The notes under the pieces are model-generated. The model was not told the DNA's origin, did not search any database, and was given only the letters and a program-made list of their open reading frames with translations. Shown in pieces: positions 44,301 to 53,552 of a stretch of DNA of 64,000 nt; the stretch's first letter is position 1, and each line of letters begins with the position of its first letter. A program made the position numbers and the translations under genes. This DNA is from Echinicola rosea (GTDB lineage Bacteria > Bacteroidota > Bacteroidia > Cytophagales > Cyclobacteriaceae). Where the stretch lies: assembly GCF_005281475.1 (NCBI RefSeq), contig NZ_CP040106.1:67501-131500 (forward strand), given 5' to 3'.

Positions 44301-44330
44301 AAGAACGACATTAAATTTTGCCGTCCTTTT
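44301..44330 (-). terminator. Terminator of the M13 peptidase gene
   Basis: On the minus strand a stem GGACGGCA/TGTCGTTC (with G-T pairs) and an 8-base loop is followed by TTTTTG. It lies about 70 bases past the peptidase stop. Confidence 0.5.
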
Positions 44331-44396
44331 AAATACTGCATCTTTATTTCAGCCACAAGAACTACCCGTTCTTTTGGCCTGTTGTATTCAATTCCA

Positions 44397-46457
44397 TTAC
44401 CAAATCCGCACCCTTTCCTCTGGGGATTTGTACATCTCATCACCTTCCTTCACATCAAAAGCCTCATAAAACGCATCGATATTGACCAGTGGCCCATTTC
44501 CTCTATACTGTGCAGGAGAATGGGGGTCAGTTTGAATCTGGGTTCTGAGGGCCTCCTCTCTGCTTTTCATTCTCCAAATAGTCGCCCAAGATATAAAGAA
44601 ACGTTGCTCAGGTGTAAACCCATCTATTTTTTCAATATTGCCGTGCTCCTCAAGATGCCGCTGTAAACCGTCGTATGCCACAAGCAAACCGCCCAGGTCA
44701 CCAATATTCTCGCCCAAGGTAAGCGCTCCTTTTACATGCACTCCATCCAGCGGCTCATAGGCATCAAACTGCGCTACCAACTGTCCAGTGCGTTCATCAA
44801 AATTCTCCCTGTCTGCATCCTGCCACCAGTTTTTAAGATTACCGGCTGCATCATACTGACTGCCCTGGTCATCAAAACCATGGGAAATCTCATGGCCAAT
44901 CACCGCTCCTATTCCGCCATAATTTACCGCTGCATCTGCCTTATAATTGTAAAATGGCGGCTGGAGGATACCAGCCGGGAACACGATCTCATTCCAAGTG
45001 GGATTATAGTAGGCATTGACAGTTTGTGGAGTCATGAACCACTCATCCTTGTCAATGGGCTTGCCCAGCTTTTCTATGTTCCGCTCAAAATTGAAACGGG
45101 AAGAAGCCAGCACATTTTCATAATAGGAGGCCGTTTCGGGATCACCGTTCACCTCCAATGCACTGTAATCTTTCCATTTGTCCGGAAAACCTATCTTGAC
45201 ATTAAAAGTCCCCAGTTTTTCCAATGCTTTGGTTTTGGTCTCCTCCGACATCCAAGGCAAGTTTTTGATGCGTTCGCCCATGGCTACCAAAATATTGTCC
45301 ACCATTTCATTGGCCTTATCTTTGGCTTCCTGAGGGAAGTACTTTTCCGTATAAAGCTTCCCAATGGCCTCTCCTGCCGCCCGCTCGGTGGTGCCCAGCA
45401 CACGCTTCCATCTTGGCCGCATTTGATCTGTTCCCTGAAGCTCTTTGCCAAAAAAATCAAAGTTGTTCTGTACTAAGGAATGGCTCAAATAAGGAGAAGC
45501 CGCATCGATCACATGCCATTTAAAGTAATCCTGCCAAGTCTCAGCAGGCACTTCATTCAGGACTGCTTCTATTTCTTCCATAAATCTGGGCGTGGAAACG
45601 ATGACTTCGTCCACATTGGCGCCCAAAGCTGACAAATAACCTTCCCAATCCAGCGAAGGAGTCAATGACTTCATTTCGGTGACCGCAAACTTGTTGTAGC
45701 GCCCCTCAGGATCCCGTAGCTCAATTCGGGTTTTACTGGCTTTTGCCAATCGGGTTTCCAAGGCCATTACCTCCTTGGCAGCGGCTTTTGCCGCATCTTG
45801 AGTATATCCGATAAGACCAAAAGTTCTTTCCAAATGGGCCAAATATTTTTCCCTGATTTCGGTAAATTTCTCATTGTCCTCGGTATAGTAATCCCGGTCA
45901 GGAAGCCCCAGACCACCTTGGGAAATATACAGGGCCATGGCGTTGGAATTTTTCAGATCTGTATTGACGCCAAGTCCAAAAAAGGCTCCACCTCCGTGCT
46001 GCTGCTGATAGGCCAAATACTCCTGCAAAGAAGCCTTGTCCGAGATCTTATCGATTCGCTCAAAGATAGGCTTGACTGGTGCCAATCCCCGCTTTTCTGC
46101 CAGTAAGGAGTCCATACCGATTTGGTAAAATGACACGGCTTTTCCTTGGTCTGAAGTGGCGGAAAACCCCTCGTCATTCATGGCCTCTTCCAATACCGTA
46201 AGGACGGCTTCATTGTTAAACTCCCTTAGTTCATTAAAACTGCCCCAGCGGCCTTGATCTCCTGGAATTTCTGTTTTTTCAATCCATTTACCATTGACAA
46301 AACCAAAAAAATCATCCTGCGGGCGGATGGTACTGTCCATATTGCCCAAATTAATGGCCTCGACTTTATCCTCTTCATGCGACTCCTTGGGAGAGCAGCC
46401 CGCCATCATGGCACCTGCCAATCCCAAGCCCACGGCAAATTGTAGTTTTTTTCTCAT
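44397..46457 (-). CDS. M13 family metallopeptidase, lipoprotein
   Basis: A 686-aa neprilysin-like zinc peptidase. Residues 1-21 form a lipoprotein signal with lipobox MMAGC (Cys near 21), so it is anchored to a membrane and faces the periplasm or surface. The zinc motif GHEISHGFDDQG (HExxH) is near residue 525 and the third ligand is in ENIGDLGGLL near 588; NAYYNPTWNEIVFPAGILQPP near 480 is the substrate-binding segment (shown split: NAYYNP, EIVFPAGILQ). It should cut small peptides. Last codons end RVRIW. Confidence 0.93.
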   Translation of the reverse strand: MRKKLQFAVGLGLAGAMMAGCSPKESHEEDKVEAINLGNMDSTIRPQDDFFGFVNGKWIEKTEIPGDQGRWGSFNELREFNNEAVLTVLEEAMNDEGFSATSDQGKAVSFYQIGMDSLLAEKRGLAPVKPIFERIDKISDKASLQEYLAYQQQHGGGAFFGLGVNTDLKNSNAMALYISQGGLGLPDRDYYTEDNEKFTEIREKYLAHLERTFGLIGYTQDAAKAAAKEVMALETRLAKASKTRIELRDPEGRYNKFAVTEMKSLTPSLDWEGYLSALGANVDEVIVSTPRFMEEIEAVLNEVPAETWQDYFKWHVIDAASPYLSHSLVQNNFDFFGKELQGTDQMRPRWKRVLGTTERAAGEAIGKLYTEKYFPQEAKDKANEMVDNILVAMGERIKNLPWMSEETKTKALEKLGTFNVKIGFPDKWKDYSALEVNGDPETASYYENVLASSRFNFERNIEKLGKPIDKDEWFMTPQTVNAYYNPTWNEIVFPAGILQPPFYNYKADAAVNYGGIGAVIGHEISHGFDDQGSQYDAAGNLKNWWQDADRENFDERTGQLVAQFDAYEPLDGVHVKGALTLGENIGDLGGLLVAYDGLQRHLEEHGNIEKIDGFTPEQRFFISWATIWRMKSREEALRTQIQTDPHSPAQYRGNGPLVNIDAFYEAFDVKEGDEMYKSPEERVRIW

Positions 46458-46502
46458 CTGTTATAATTTGATAGGTTTATATTTTACTGGGGTGAAGTTA
46501 AT

Positions 46503-46535
46503 AAAAAAACCGAATCGGAAGGATTCGGTTTTTTT
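46503..46535. terminator. Terminator after lysS
   Basis: Stem CCGAATC/GATTCGG (46510-46516, 46522-46528) with a 5-base loop, A-run on one side and T-run on the other. It ends the lysS transcript (minus), 20 bases past its stop. Confidence 0.85.
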
Positions 46536-46555
46536 ATTTTAATGTTCCGGTCTTT

Positions 46556-48274
46556 TTAAACCAGCCAACTGGCCACGTCCTCTTTGCTAGGATTCTTGAC
46601 TTCCAGCTTCAGTTTTTTACGCTTTCCGCATACATCGTTGAAGAGCTTATTGACGTCCTGCTCTTTCAGTTGCTCAATGGTGTGTATGTTCAGCTCACGG
46701 ATGGCAGGGATCAGCCCAGCATCGATACCAAGGGCAATAAAATCCTCATCCGTGGCAATCTTCACTTTCTTCTCTGGACGCATTTGCGGGAAGAACAGCA
46801 CTTCTTGGATGGTGCTGTTATCGGTCAGCATCATGGTCAGCCGGTCAATACCGATGCCCAATCCGGAAGTTGGCGGCATGCCATATTCCAGTGCTCGCAA
46901 GAAATCCTCATCCATAGCCATAGCTTCATCATCGCCCCTTTCGGCCAATTTCAATTGATCCTCAAAACGCTCCCGCTGATCGATCGGATCGTTCAATTCC
47001 GTATAGGCATTGGCGATTTCCTTTCCATTGACAAATAGCTCAAATCGTTCCACCAAGCCTTCTTCCGTGCGGTGCTTTTTGGCCAAAGGGGTCATTTCGA
47101 TCGGATAATCCGTGATGTAAGTGGGCTGGATCAAGTGCTCTTCTACCTTCTCTCCAAAGATTTCATCGATCAATTTTCCTTTGCCCATGGAATCATCCAC
47201 CTCGATTCCAAAATCCGAACAAACTTTTCTCAACTCCTGCTCGTCCATCTTGCTCACATCCACTCCCGCATATTCTTTGATGGAATCAAACATGGTCAGC
47301 CTCTTGTAAGGACCGGCAAAGTCAATTTCATTCTCTCCCACTTTCACTATGGAGGTATCATGGACAGAAACGGTCACTTTTTCCAACAGGTCTTCTACCA
47401 TCTCCATCATCCACACATAGTCCTTATAGGCCACATATATTTCCATTGAAGTAAACTCCGGATTATGTGTACGGTCCATCCCCTCGTTCCGGAACATCTT
47501 ACCAAACTCATATACCCCATCAAAGCCCCCTACGATCAATCGCTTCAGGTAAAGTTCATTGGCGATCCGTAGGTATAGCGGCATGTCCAGTGAATTATGG
47601 TGAGTCCCAAAAGGCCTGGCAGCAGCACCACCATGCACAGCTTGAAGAATAGGAGTCTCTACTTCCAGCCAACCGTGGTCATCAAAATACTTTCGCATAT
47701 TGGTAATGATCCTGGAGCGGGTCAGAAACACATTTTTCTTTTCCGGATTTACCGTCAGGTCCACATACCGCTGGCGATAACGCAATTCTGGATCGGTAAA
47801 GCCATCATATACATTCCCCTCTTCATCCCGCTTCACTACAGGAAGGGGTTTTACGGACTTGGAAAGCACCGTCAACGACGTCACATGAAGGGAAATCTCT
47901 CCGGTCTGTGTTGTGAAGATGTAGCCTTTCACACCGATAAAGTCACCAATGCCCAAGAGCTTTTTAAACACTTTGTTATAGAGCGTTTTGTCCTCATCTG
48001 GGCAGATATCATCACGACGTACATAAATCTGCAATCTTCCTGAGGAATCTTGGATTTCGGCAAAAGACGCGGATCCCATGATCCTTCTGCTCATCAACCT
48101 TCCCGCTATGGCAATATCCTTGTAGTCGTTCTTGTTGTTTTCATAATTCTTATGAATATCCTCAGCAGATGCATTGATGGGAAATTGAATGGCCGGATAT
48201 GGATTGATGCCCAGCTTCATCAACTCTTCACGGTCTTTCCGTCTTTCTATCTCTTGTTCACTCAGTAATTGCAT
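46556..48274 (-). CDS. lysS: Lysyl-tRNA synthetase, class II
   Basis: A 572-aa enzyme that charges tRNA-Lys. The OB-fold anticodon domain (about 45-165, with [19 protein letters not shown] and QIYVRRD) is followed by the class II core: motif 2 [20 protein letters not shown] near residue 265 and motif 3 [15 protein letters not shown] near 465. About 70 extra C-terminal residues ([20 protein letters not shown] and on) extend beyond the usual 505. It is 17 bases after the proline dehydrogenase gene. Confidence 0.95.
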   Translation of the reverse strand: MQLLSEQEIERRKDREELMKLGINPYPAIQFPINASAEDIHKNYENNKNDYKDIAIAGRLMSRRIMGSASFAEIQDSSGRLQIYVRRDDICPDEDKTLYNKVFKKLLGIGDFIGVKGYIFTTQTGEISLHVTSLTVLSKSVKPLPVVKRDEEGNVYDGFTDPELRYRQRYVDLTVNPEKKNVFLTRSRIITNMRKYFDDHGWLEVETPILQAVHGGAAARPFGTHHNSLDMPLYLRIANELYLKRLIVGGFDGVYEFGKMFRNEGMDRTHNPEFTSMEIYVAYKDYVWMMEMVEDLLEKVTVSVHDTSIVKVGENEIDFAGPYKRLTMFDSIKEYAGVDVSKMDEQELRKVCSDFGIEVDDSMGKGKLIDEIFGEKVEEHLIQPTYITDYPIEMTPLAKKHRTEEGLVERFELFVNGKEIANAYTELNDPIDQRERFEDQLKLAERGDDEAMAMDEDFLRALEYGMPPTSGLGIGIDRLTMMLTDNSTIQEVLFFPQMRPEKKVKIATDEDFIALGIDAGLIPAIRELNIHTIEQLKEQDVNKLFNDVCGKRKKLKLEVKNPSKEDVASWLV

Positions 48275-48291
48275 AGCAATGTAATGTATTG

Positions 48292-49488
48292 TTAAATTAT
48301 TGTTTTCTTGAGTGACGCCCGTCGCGCCATCTCATTTTTGATCAATTCAAACTCTCTACTACTTTGACCAGCCACACTGGTATTTTCCGATGCTCTTCTA
48401 TAAAGATAGGGCATCACCGATTCCACGGGTCCATATGGCACATATTTGGCCACGTTATAACCTGCAAAGGCCAGGTTATAAGAAATATTATCACTCATCC
48501 CGTACAATTGGGAGAAGAACACCCGCTTGTCATTGGCCTCCACCCCGTGTAGGTTCATCAGCTCGGTGAGAATAATATTGCTCAGTTCGTTGTGGGAGCC
48601 GCTGACCAGATAAATCCGGTCTTTATTTTCCATGCTGAACTTCAGTGCATCGTTGTAGGCGTTGTCGGTGTCTTCTTTGGTATCATGGATGGGGCTGGGA
48701 TAGCCTCTATCCTCCGCACGGTCCCTTTCCTTTTCCATATATGCTCCACGAACCAATTTGGCTCCTACATGATAGCCTTTCAGTTCTGCTTCTTCATGTG
48801 CCTTTATCAGAAGTCCCAGCATATCTTTTCGGTACATCTGAAAGGTATTGTACACGATGGCCTTCTCTTTATTATACTTCTCCATCGCCTCATAGGCCAT
48901 GTCGTCAATCACATCCTGAAACCAACTCTCCTCCCCATCTATCATAATGCGGACATCATTTTCATACGCGGCCTTACACAGGGTATCCACCCTGTCCTTT
49001 AGCCGCTCAAAAGCCTCCTGTTCCTTGGCACTTAACTTTTCTCCCGCTTGGACCTTTGTCATGATTTTGTAGCTTCCCAGCCCAGTAACCTTAAATACCG
49101 AAAAAGGAATCTCACTGGCTCCTGCAGACCGCTTTATGGTCCTTAATATTTCGTCCCTTGTAAAATCATAACTCTTCTCAGTCCCTGTCCCCTCTACCGA
49201 ATAATCGAGAATGGTACCAATGCCAAATTCCTGTAACTCTTTTATGGACTTGGCACAATCCTCCACACTTTCACCTCCACAAAAGTGGCCAAATATTGTT
49301 TTTTTCATAATCCCCTTCACCGGTAACCGCAACTTAAAGGCAATCGCTGACAAGTTTGTACCTATCGATACCGCCCAGTTCTTGTCCATTACCGCAAAGA
49401 AAAGATACATTTTTCTGAGCTCAACATCCGTCCTGGATGCAAAGGCAATTTCAGTATTTTCAAAAGAAATATTGGGTTTTGTATTCAT
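48292..49488 (-). CDS. Proline dehydrogenase family protein
   Basis: A 398-aa FAD-dependent enzyme with a beta/alpha barrel that oxidises proline to pyrroline-5-carboxylate. Diagnostic segments: [20 protein letters not shown] near residue 200, [17 protein letters not shown] near 260 and [20 protein letters not shown] near 355 (the FAD/substrate arginines YxxRRxxEN). The single-function form lacks the P5C dehydrogenase domain of PutA. It may be co-transcribed with lysS. Confidence 0.92.
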   Translation of the reverse strand: MNTKPNISFENTEIAFASRTDVELRKMYLFFAVMDKNWAVSIGTNLSAIAFKLRLPVKGIMKKTIFGHFCGGESVEDCAKSIKELQEFGIGTILDYSVEGTGTEKSYDFTRDEILRTIKRSAGASEIPFSVFKVTGLGSYKIMTKVQAGEKLSAKEQEAFERLKDRVDTLCKAAYENDVRIMIDGEESWFQDVIDDMAYEAMEKYNKEKAIVYNTFQMYRKDMLGLLIKAHEEAELKGYHVGAKLVRGAYMEKERDRAEDRGYPSPIHDTKEDTDNAYNDALKFSMENKDRIYLVSGSHNELSNIILTELMNLHGVEANDKRVFFSQLYGMSDNISYNLAFAGYNVAKYVPYGPVESVMPYLYRRASENTSVAGQSSREFELIKNEMARRASLKKTII

Positions 49489-49505
49489 CGTTTTGAATCA
49501 AGGTG

Positions 49506-49513
49506 CAAATATA
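49506..49513 (-). promoter_or_regulatory. Promoter (-7 element) of the proline dehydrogenase gene
   Basis: Minus-strand TATATTTG, exact TAnnTTTG, 17 bases before the ATG. The leader would be only about 12 bases. No -33 match was seen. Confidence 0.4.
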
Positions 49514-49831
49514 TAAAAAAACACATCCTGACTACCTTAGCCAGTGCAAATAATCTTGCAAGAAACTTGCCACAATCCCTTCACCATACTTCCTCAATAA
49601 GGCTTTATCTAGTCTATTTGACATCTTTTTCCAATCTAATACGCTAAAACGGATTTATTCATATAAATCACTAAAAAAACACCGCCAAATAATCCTTTAC
49701 ACCAATCCCTCTAACCACACTAGAACTGAAATATAATACGGTAAATACCCCTAATCACTTCACCTTTATACCGTCAACACGCTTCTCAATTCAAAACTTA
49801 AGTATTCAACAAAAAATTAATCTATTTTTTA
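49514..49831. other. AT-rich spacer between two divergent units
   Basis: No coding frame or repeat is supported here. It separates the minus-strand proline dehydrogenase promoter from the plus-strand aromatic operon promoter. Confidence 0.6.
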
Positions 49832-49862
49832 TTGGTTTTTAAAAATTCACCAACTAATTTTG
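49832..49862 (+). promoter_or_regulatory. Promoter of the Phe/Tyr operon
   Basis: TTG (49832-49834), a 20-base spacer and TAATTTTG (49855-49862, exact TAnnTTTG). The -7 element ends 5 bases before the leader-peptide ATG, so the message should begin at or beside that ATG (leaderless). Confidence 0.65.
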
Positions 49863-49867
49863 GAACC

Positions 49868-49963
49868 ATGATAAAACAAGCAGCTAAATATTTTACCTTT
49901 TTCTTTTTTTACTTTCGTCCAAAAGGTCGAATCGGAGCTGTTTATTGCCTGAATGAAAAATAA
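49868..49963 (+). CDS. Tyr/Phe-rich leader peptide of the aromatic operon
   Basis: A 31-codon frame from ATG 49868 to TAA 49961-49963. Residues 8-16 are YFTFFFFYF: six Phe and two Tyr in nine codons, with another Tyr at 26. The rest (RPKGRIGAVYCLNEK) is ordinary. It lies 5 bases after a promoter -7 box and 17 bases before a strong terminator, ahead of the genes that make phenylalanine and tyrosine. This is the layout of attenuation leader peptides such as pheL: scarcity of charged tRNA-Phe or tRNA-Tyr should stall the ribosome in this run. No homologue search was done. Confidence 0.8.
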   Translation: MIKQAAKYFTFFFFYFRPKGRIGAVYCLNEK

Positions 49964-49996
49964 AAATTCAAACATAAACTAAAAAGCCCGATTCGA
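49914..49996 (+). promoter_or_regulatory. Competing hairpin and antiterminator of the attenuator
   Basis: Segment 49927-49935 (TCGAATCGG) is the exact complement of 49988-49996 (CCGATTCGA), the 5' arm and loop edge of the terminator, so pairing them blocks the terminator. The same segment can instead pair upstream: TTCG 49914-49917 with CGAA 49928-49931 and CC 49919-49920 with GG 49925-49926, around an AAAA loop. A ribosome stalled on the Tyr/Phe codons (49889-49915) would cover the upstream partner and free the segment for antitermination. Confidence 0.7.
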
Positions 49997-50014
49997 AAGA
50001 GTCGGGCTTTTTTT
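49981..50014 (+). terminator. Attenuator terminator of the Phe/Tyr operon
   Basis: A 14-bp stem (49981-49994 with 49999-50012; core GCCCGATTC/GAGTCGGGC, one G-T pair) closed by a GAAA tetraloop and followed by U residues to 50014. It stands between the leader peptide and the first structural gene, so it must be read through for operon expression. Confidence 0.9.
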
Positions 50015-50035
50015 ATTTACAAACCAAATTCAACA

Positions 50036-51139
50036 ATGAAAGATCACTTGAAAACATCGGAATGGGGACTGGGCCTCAAAGGACATGTCATTATCGCCGG
50101 GCCTTGTAGCGCCGAAACTCCCGAGCAGGTAGAGAAAGTCTGCCTTGAAATGAAAGAGCAAAACATCATCCCTTCCATGTTCCGTGCGGGCATTTGGAAG
50201 CCAAGGACTCGACCGGGAAGCTTCGAAGGAATCGGTGAAGACGGCCTGAAGTGGATGGAGATCGTGCGCAACCACCTCAATATCCCCATCACCACAGAGG
50301 TAGGCAATACCGCTCACGTAGAACTTGCCCTTAAGCACAAGGTGGACGTGCTATGGATTGGCGCCAGAACCACCGTCAACCCATTCGCCGTTCAGGAAAT
50401 CGCCGAAGCACTAAGAGGTACCGACATCCCCGTAATGGTAAAAAACCCGATGAACCCTGATCTTCAACTGTGGATCGGCGCGTTGGAGCGACTGCATGCA
50501 GTGGGCATCAACAAGCTGGCAGCTATCCACAGAGGATTCAGTGACGCCTACGATAAACGTTTCAGAAACAAACCAAACTGGTCCATGCCCATTCACCTGA
50601 AAAGAGAATGGAAGGGAATGGAAGTGATCAATGACCCCAGCCACATTGTCGGCAAAAGAGACGGTATCCTTGAAATCTCCCAAAGGGCCATTAATTTCGG
50701 ACTGGACGGCCTGATGATCGAAACCCACCATGATCCTGACAACGCCTGGAGTGATGCCAAACAGCAAGTAACCCCTGCCCAGCTAAAAGATATCCTGTCC
50801 AAAATCGACTTCAAAAACACCCTTGACGCTGAAAAACCAAGCGAAAAACTACATGATCTCAGAACAGCAGTAGACCATATGGACGACCAGCTGATCGACC
50901 TGCTTGCTGAAAGATTCTCAGTAATCGATCAGATTGGAGCTCACAAAAGAGAACATAAACTCACCGTTTTTCAGTCTGATAGATGGAAAGAAGTAATGGA
51001 CTCCAGAACTGACAAAGGAGTTAAAAAGGGACTTAGCGAGAAATTCATGAAAGAATTGCTATTTTCGATCCACGAAGAGTCTGTAAAAAGACAAGAAAAG
51101 CAACTGAGAGCCGGTGACCCGGTCAACAAAAACGCCTAA
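50036..51139 (+). CDS. DAHP synthase – chorismate mutase fusion
   Basis: A 367-aa bifunctional enzyme. The N-terminal DAHP synthase domain (about 1-265) has IIAGPCSAETPEQ, FRAGIWKPRTRPGSFEGIGE and AAIHRGFSDAYDKRFRNKPN, and condenses PEP with erythrose 4-phosphate. The C-terminal AroQ-type chorismate mutase (about 270-360) has KLHDLRTAVDHMDDQLIDLL, IDQIGAHKREH and later Arg/Gln positions, and makes prephenate. The fusion joins the first and the branch step of Phe/Tyr synthesis and is common in this phylum. First structural gene of the attenuated operon. Confidence 0.93.
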   Translation: MKDHLKTSEWGLGLKGHVIIAGPCSAETPEQVEKVCLEMKEQNIIPSMFRAGIWKPRTRPGSFEGIGEDGLKWMEIVRNHLNIPITTEVGNTAHVELALKHKVDVLWIGARTTVNPFAVQEIAEALRGTDIPVMVKNPMNPDLQLWIGALERLHAVGINKLAAIHRGFSDAYDKRFRNKPNWSMPIHLKREWKGMEVINDPSHIVGKRDGILEISQRAINFGLDGLMIETHHDPDNAWSDAKQQVTPAQLKDILSKIDFKNTLDAEKPSEKLHDLRTAVDHMDDQLIDLLAERFSVIDQIGAHKREHKLTVFQSDRWKEVMDSRTDKGVKKGLSEKFMKELLFSIHEESVKRQEKQLRAGDPVNKNA

Positions 51140-51164
51140 CTGAGATTTAAACATAATCGATCCA

Positions 51165-52202
51165 TTGGAATCAATCATTTTCTCCACGCAAATCGCACCA
51201 GACTTGGAGAGGTTCTTGAAATCAAAGAACTTCTCCAAACTTGGTGTCATCACTGATAGCAACACATACAAGGCCTGCTATCCCCTCATTAAGGATGCCC
51301 TTCCAGCACATGAGCAGTTTGCTTTTGAAGCAGGCGAGGTCAACAAAACCCTGGACACCTGCCAAAAAATCTGGCAATGGATGACCGATTGCGGATTTGA
51401 CAGAAAATCACTGATCATCAATCTTGGAGGAGGCGTAACGGGCGACATGGGTGGATTTTGTGCCAGCACTTATAAACGCGGCGTAAGGTTCATCAACATC
51501 CCCACTACGCTGCTCTCCCAAGTGGACGCCAGCGTCGGTGGCAAACTCGGAGTGGATTTCAACGGCTTCAAAAACCACATCGGAGTCTTTAATGAACCTG
51601 AAGCGGTCATGATTTCTGCAGCATTTCTGACAACGCTTCCCCTTCCAGAACTCCGGTCAGGATATGCAGAAGTCATCAAACATGGGCTGATCAGGAATGA
51701 GAACTATTTCAACAGCCTAAAGCTTCAGAACTGGGAAAACCAAAGCTGGACGGAGATCATTGAAAAGTCCGTGTACATCAAAAAAGAAGTGGTCACCAAA
51801 GACCCCAAAGAGGAAGGACTTCGTAAGATCCTGAACTTTGGCCATACGGTCGGACATGCAGTGGAGTCATTTTACCTCGACACCAAACGACACCTGCTGC
51901 ACGGGGAAGCCATTGCCATCGGAATGGTCGCAGAGGCTTACTTATCAGAAGCACACATCAGGTTTCCCAAAGAAAGCCTAAAAACCATAACCGAAAGCAT
52001 CCTTACAGTCTTCGGGAAAGTGGAAATCCCAGCAGAAGACCTCGAAACTATCGCACAACTTTGCTTTCAGGACAAGAAAAATGACGGCAAAACCATTAAC
52101 TGTTCCCTACTGAAGAAAATCGGGGAGTGCGATTACAATATTGCCGTAAGCCTGGAAGACATCATCAATTCGCTGCATTTTTACAACACCCAACATCCAT
52201 GA
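51165..52202 (+). CDS. aroB: 3-dehydroquinate synthase
   Basis: A 345-aa NAD- and metal-dependent enzyme, second step of the shikimate pathway. NAD-binding NLGGGVTGDMGGFCAST near residue 87, FINIPTTLLSQVDASVGGKL near 108, and metal ligands in GYAEVIKHGLI near 167 and FGHTVGHAVES near 227. The start is TTG at 51165: the protein is full length from there and no ATG fits. It overlaps aroA by 4 bases (ATGA). Confidence 0.94.
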   Translation: MESIIFSTQIAPDLERFLKSKNFSKLGVITDSNTYKACYPLIKDALPAHEQFAFEAGEVNKTLDTCQKIWQWMTDCGFDRKSLIINLGGGVTGDMGGFCASTYKRGVRFINIPTTLLSQVDASVGGKLGVDFNGFKNHIGVFNEPEAVMISAAFLTTLPLPELRSGYAEVIKHGLIRNENYFNSLKLQNWENQSWTEIIEKSVYIKKEVVTKDPKEEGLRKILNFGHTVGHAVESFYLDTKRHLLHGEAIAIGMVAEAYLSEAHIRFPKESLKTITESILTVFGKVEIPAEDLETIAQLCFQDKKNDGKTINCSLLKKIGECDYNIAVSLEDIINSLHFYNTQHP

Positions 52203-53413
52203 ACGACATCACATTGCCCGTCAAACAACGTTTTGACGAAGTAACCATACCATTACCTTCTTCCAAAAGCGAAAGCAACAGGGTCTTGATCATCGATGCC
52301 TTGACAGAAGGCCCTAACCAACTGTCCAACTTGGCAGAAGCCCGCGACACGCAGACCATGATCCGTCTGCTAAAGGAAGACCCGGAAACCTTGGACGTTC
52401 TTGACGCAGGTACCACCATGCGTTTTTTGACAGCTTATGCTGCCCTGACCAATCGGCACAAGACACTCACCGGAACACCACGGATGTGTGAACGGCCTAT
52501 CGGGATCTTGGTGGATGCCCTAAGAACAATTGGTGCAAAAATAGCCTACATAAACAAGGAAGGCTACCCACCGATAGAAACCCAAGGCTTTGAAAAGCAA
52601 CTGGCCAACAAAGTGCAAATAAGAGGGGATGTGAGCAGCCAGTATATCTCCGCCCTTTTGATGAACGCCCCTTTATTGCCCGAGGGCCTCACCCTTGAAC
52701 TCACCGGAAAAATCGGTTCCAGGACCTATATTGAAATGACCCTAGCGTTGATGAAGCAATTTGGCATAGCCTATTCCTTCGAAGGAAACATCATTAAAGT
52801 AGGTCCTCAACAGTACAAAAACACCACCTTTGCGGTAGAAAGCGACTGGTCCGGTGCGAGCTATTGGTTCAGCTTACTGGCCTGTGCCGAAGAAGGTACC
52901 TTTTTCCTGAAAGGCCTAAAAGAAAACAGCCTCCAAGGTGACTCAAAGATCGTGGAGATCATGGATAAGCTTGGGGTGCAAAGTGAATTTACAGAAGATG
53001 GCATTTTGCTGACAAAAAAAGCCGTGACAGGACTGGACAGCTTTGATTTTACCCACTGCCCCGACCTTGCCCAAACGGTCGCGGTCACCTGTGCCCTACT
53101 CGGGCAAAAAAGCCAATTTACAGGACTGGAAAGCCTCCGCATTAAGGAAACCGATCGAATTTACGCCCTACAACAGGAATTGGCAAAATTCAACGCCAAA
53201 CTGGAAGAAGGCGAAAACGGGGTATTTACCATCATCCCGTCCACCAGTATCCCCGAAAAGGTGAGTATCGAAACCTATGATGACCACAGAATGGGGATGG
53301 CTTTTATGCCGTTGGCAACGCGTACAGAAGTAACGATTATAGACAAGGAAGTTGTCAACAAATCTTACCCTAGTTTCTGGAAACACTGTATATTAGCAGG
53401 GATAAAGGCCTAG
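52199..53413 (+). CDS. aroA: 3-phosphoshikimate 1-carboxyvinyltransferase (EPSP synthase)
   Basis: A 404-aa enzyme that joins PEP to shikimate 3-phosphate. N-terminal IPLPSSKSESNRVLI, LDAGTTMRFLTAYAAL near residue 72, GTPRMCERPIGILVDAL near 95, ESDWSGASYWFSL near 215, IKETDRIYALQQEL near 312 and DHRMGMAFMPLA near 360 are the family motifs. It is somewhat shorter than E. coli AroA (427). A 4-base overlap with aroB implies coupled translation. Confidence 0.94.
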   Translation: MNDITLPVKQRFDEVTIPLPSSKSESNRVLIIDALTEGPNQLSNLAEARDTQTMIRLLKEDPETLDVLDAGTTMRFLTAYAALTNRHKTLTGTPRMCERPIGILVDALRTIGAKIAYINKEGYPPIETQGFEKQLANKVQIRGDVSSQYISALLMNAPLLPEGLTLELTGKIGSRTYIEMTLALMKQFGIAYSFEGNIIKVGPQQYKNTTFAVESDWSGASYWFSLLACAEEGTFFLKGLKENSLQGDSKIVEIMDKLGVQSEFTEDGILLTKKAVTGLDSFDFTHCPDLAQTVAVTCALLGQKSQFTGLESLRIKETDRIYALQQELAKFNAKLEEGENGVFTIIPSTSIPEKVSIETYDDHRMGMAFMPLATRTEVTIIDKEVVNKSYPSFWKHCILAGIKA

Positions 53414-53552
53414 TCAGACCAATCATTTACAACGTACATCTGCAATTGCCGATTTAGCATTTCGCATCGGTATGCGGATGTAGAGGATCAGTAGCCGCAA
53501 TACCGCTGCCTATATTATTGCTATTTATTTTCATAATTAATTGGACAAATAA

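Noticed and set aside
53414..53552. Possible second attenuator or internal promoter before pheA
   Set aside because: No terminator hairpin with T-run, no amino-acid-biased short frame and no TAnnTTTG match were found in the gap.
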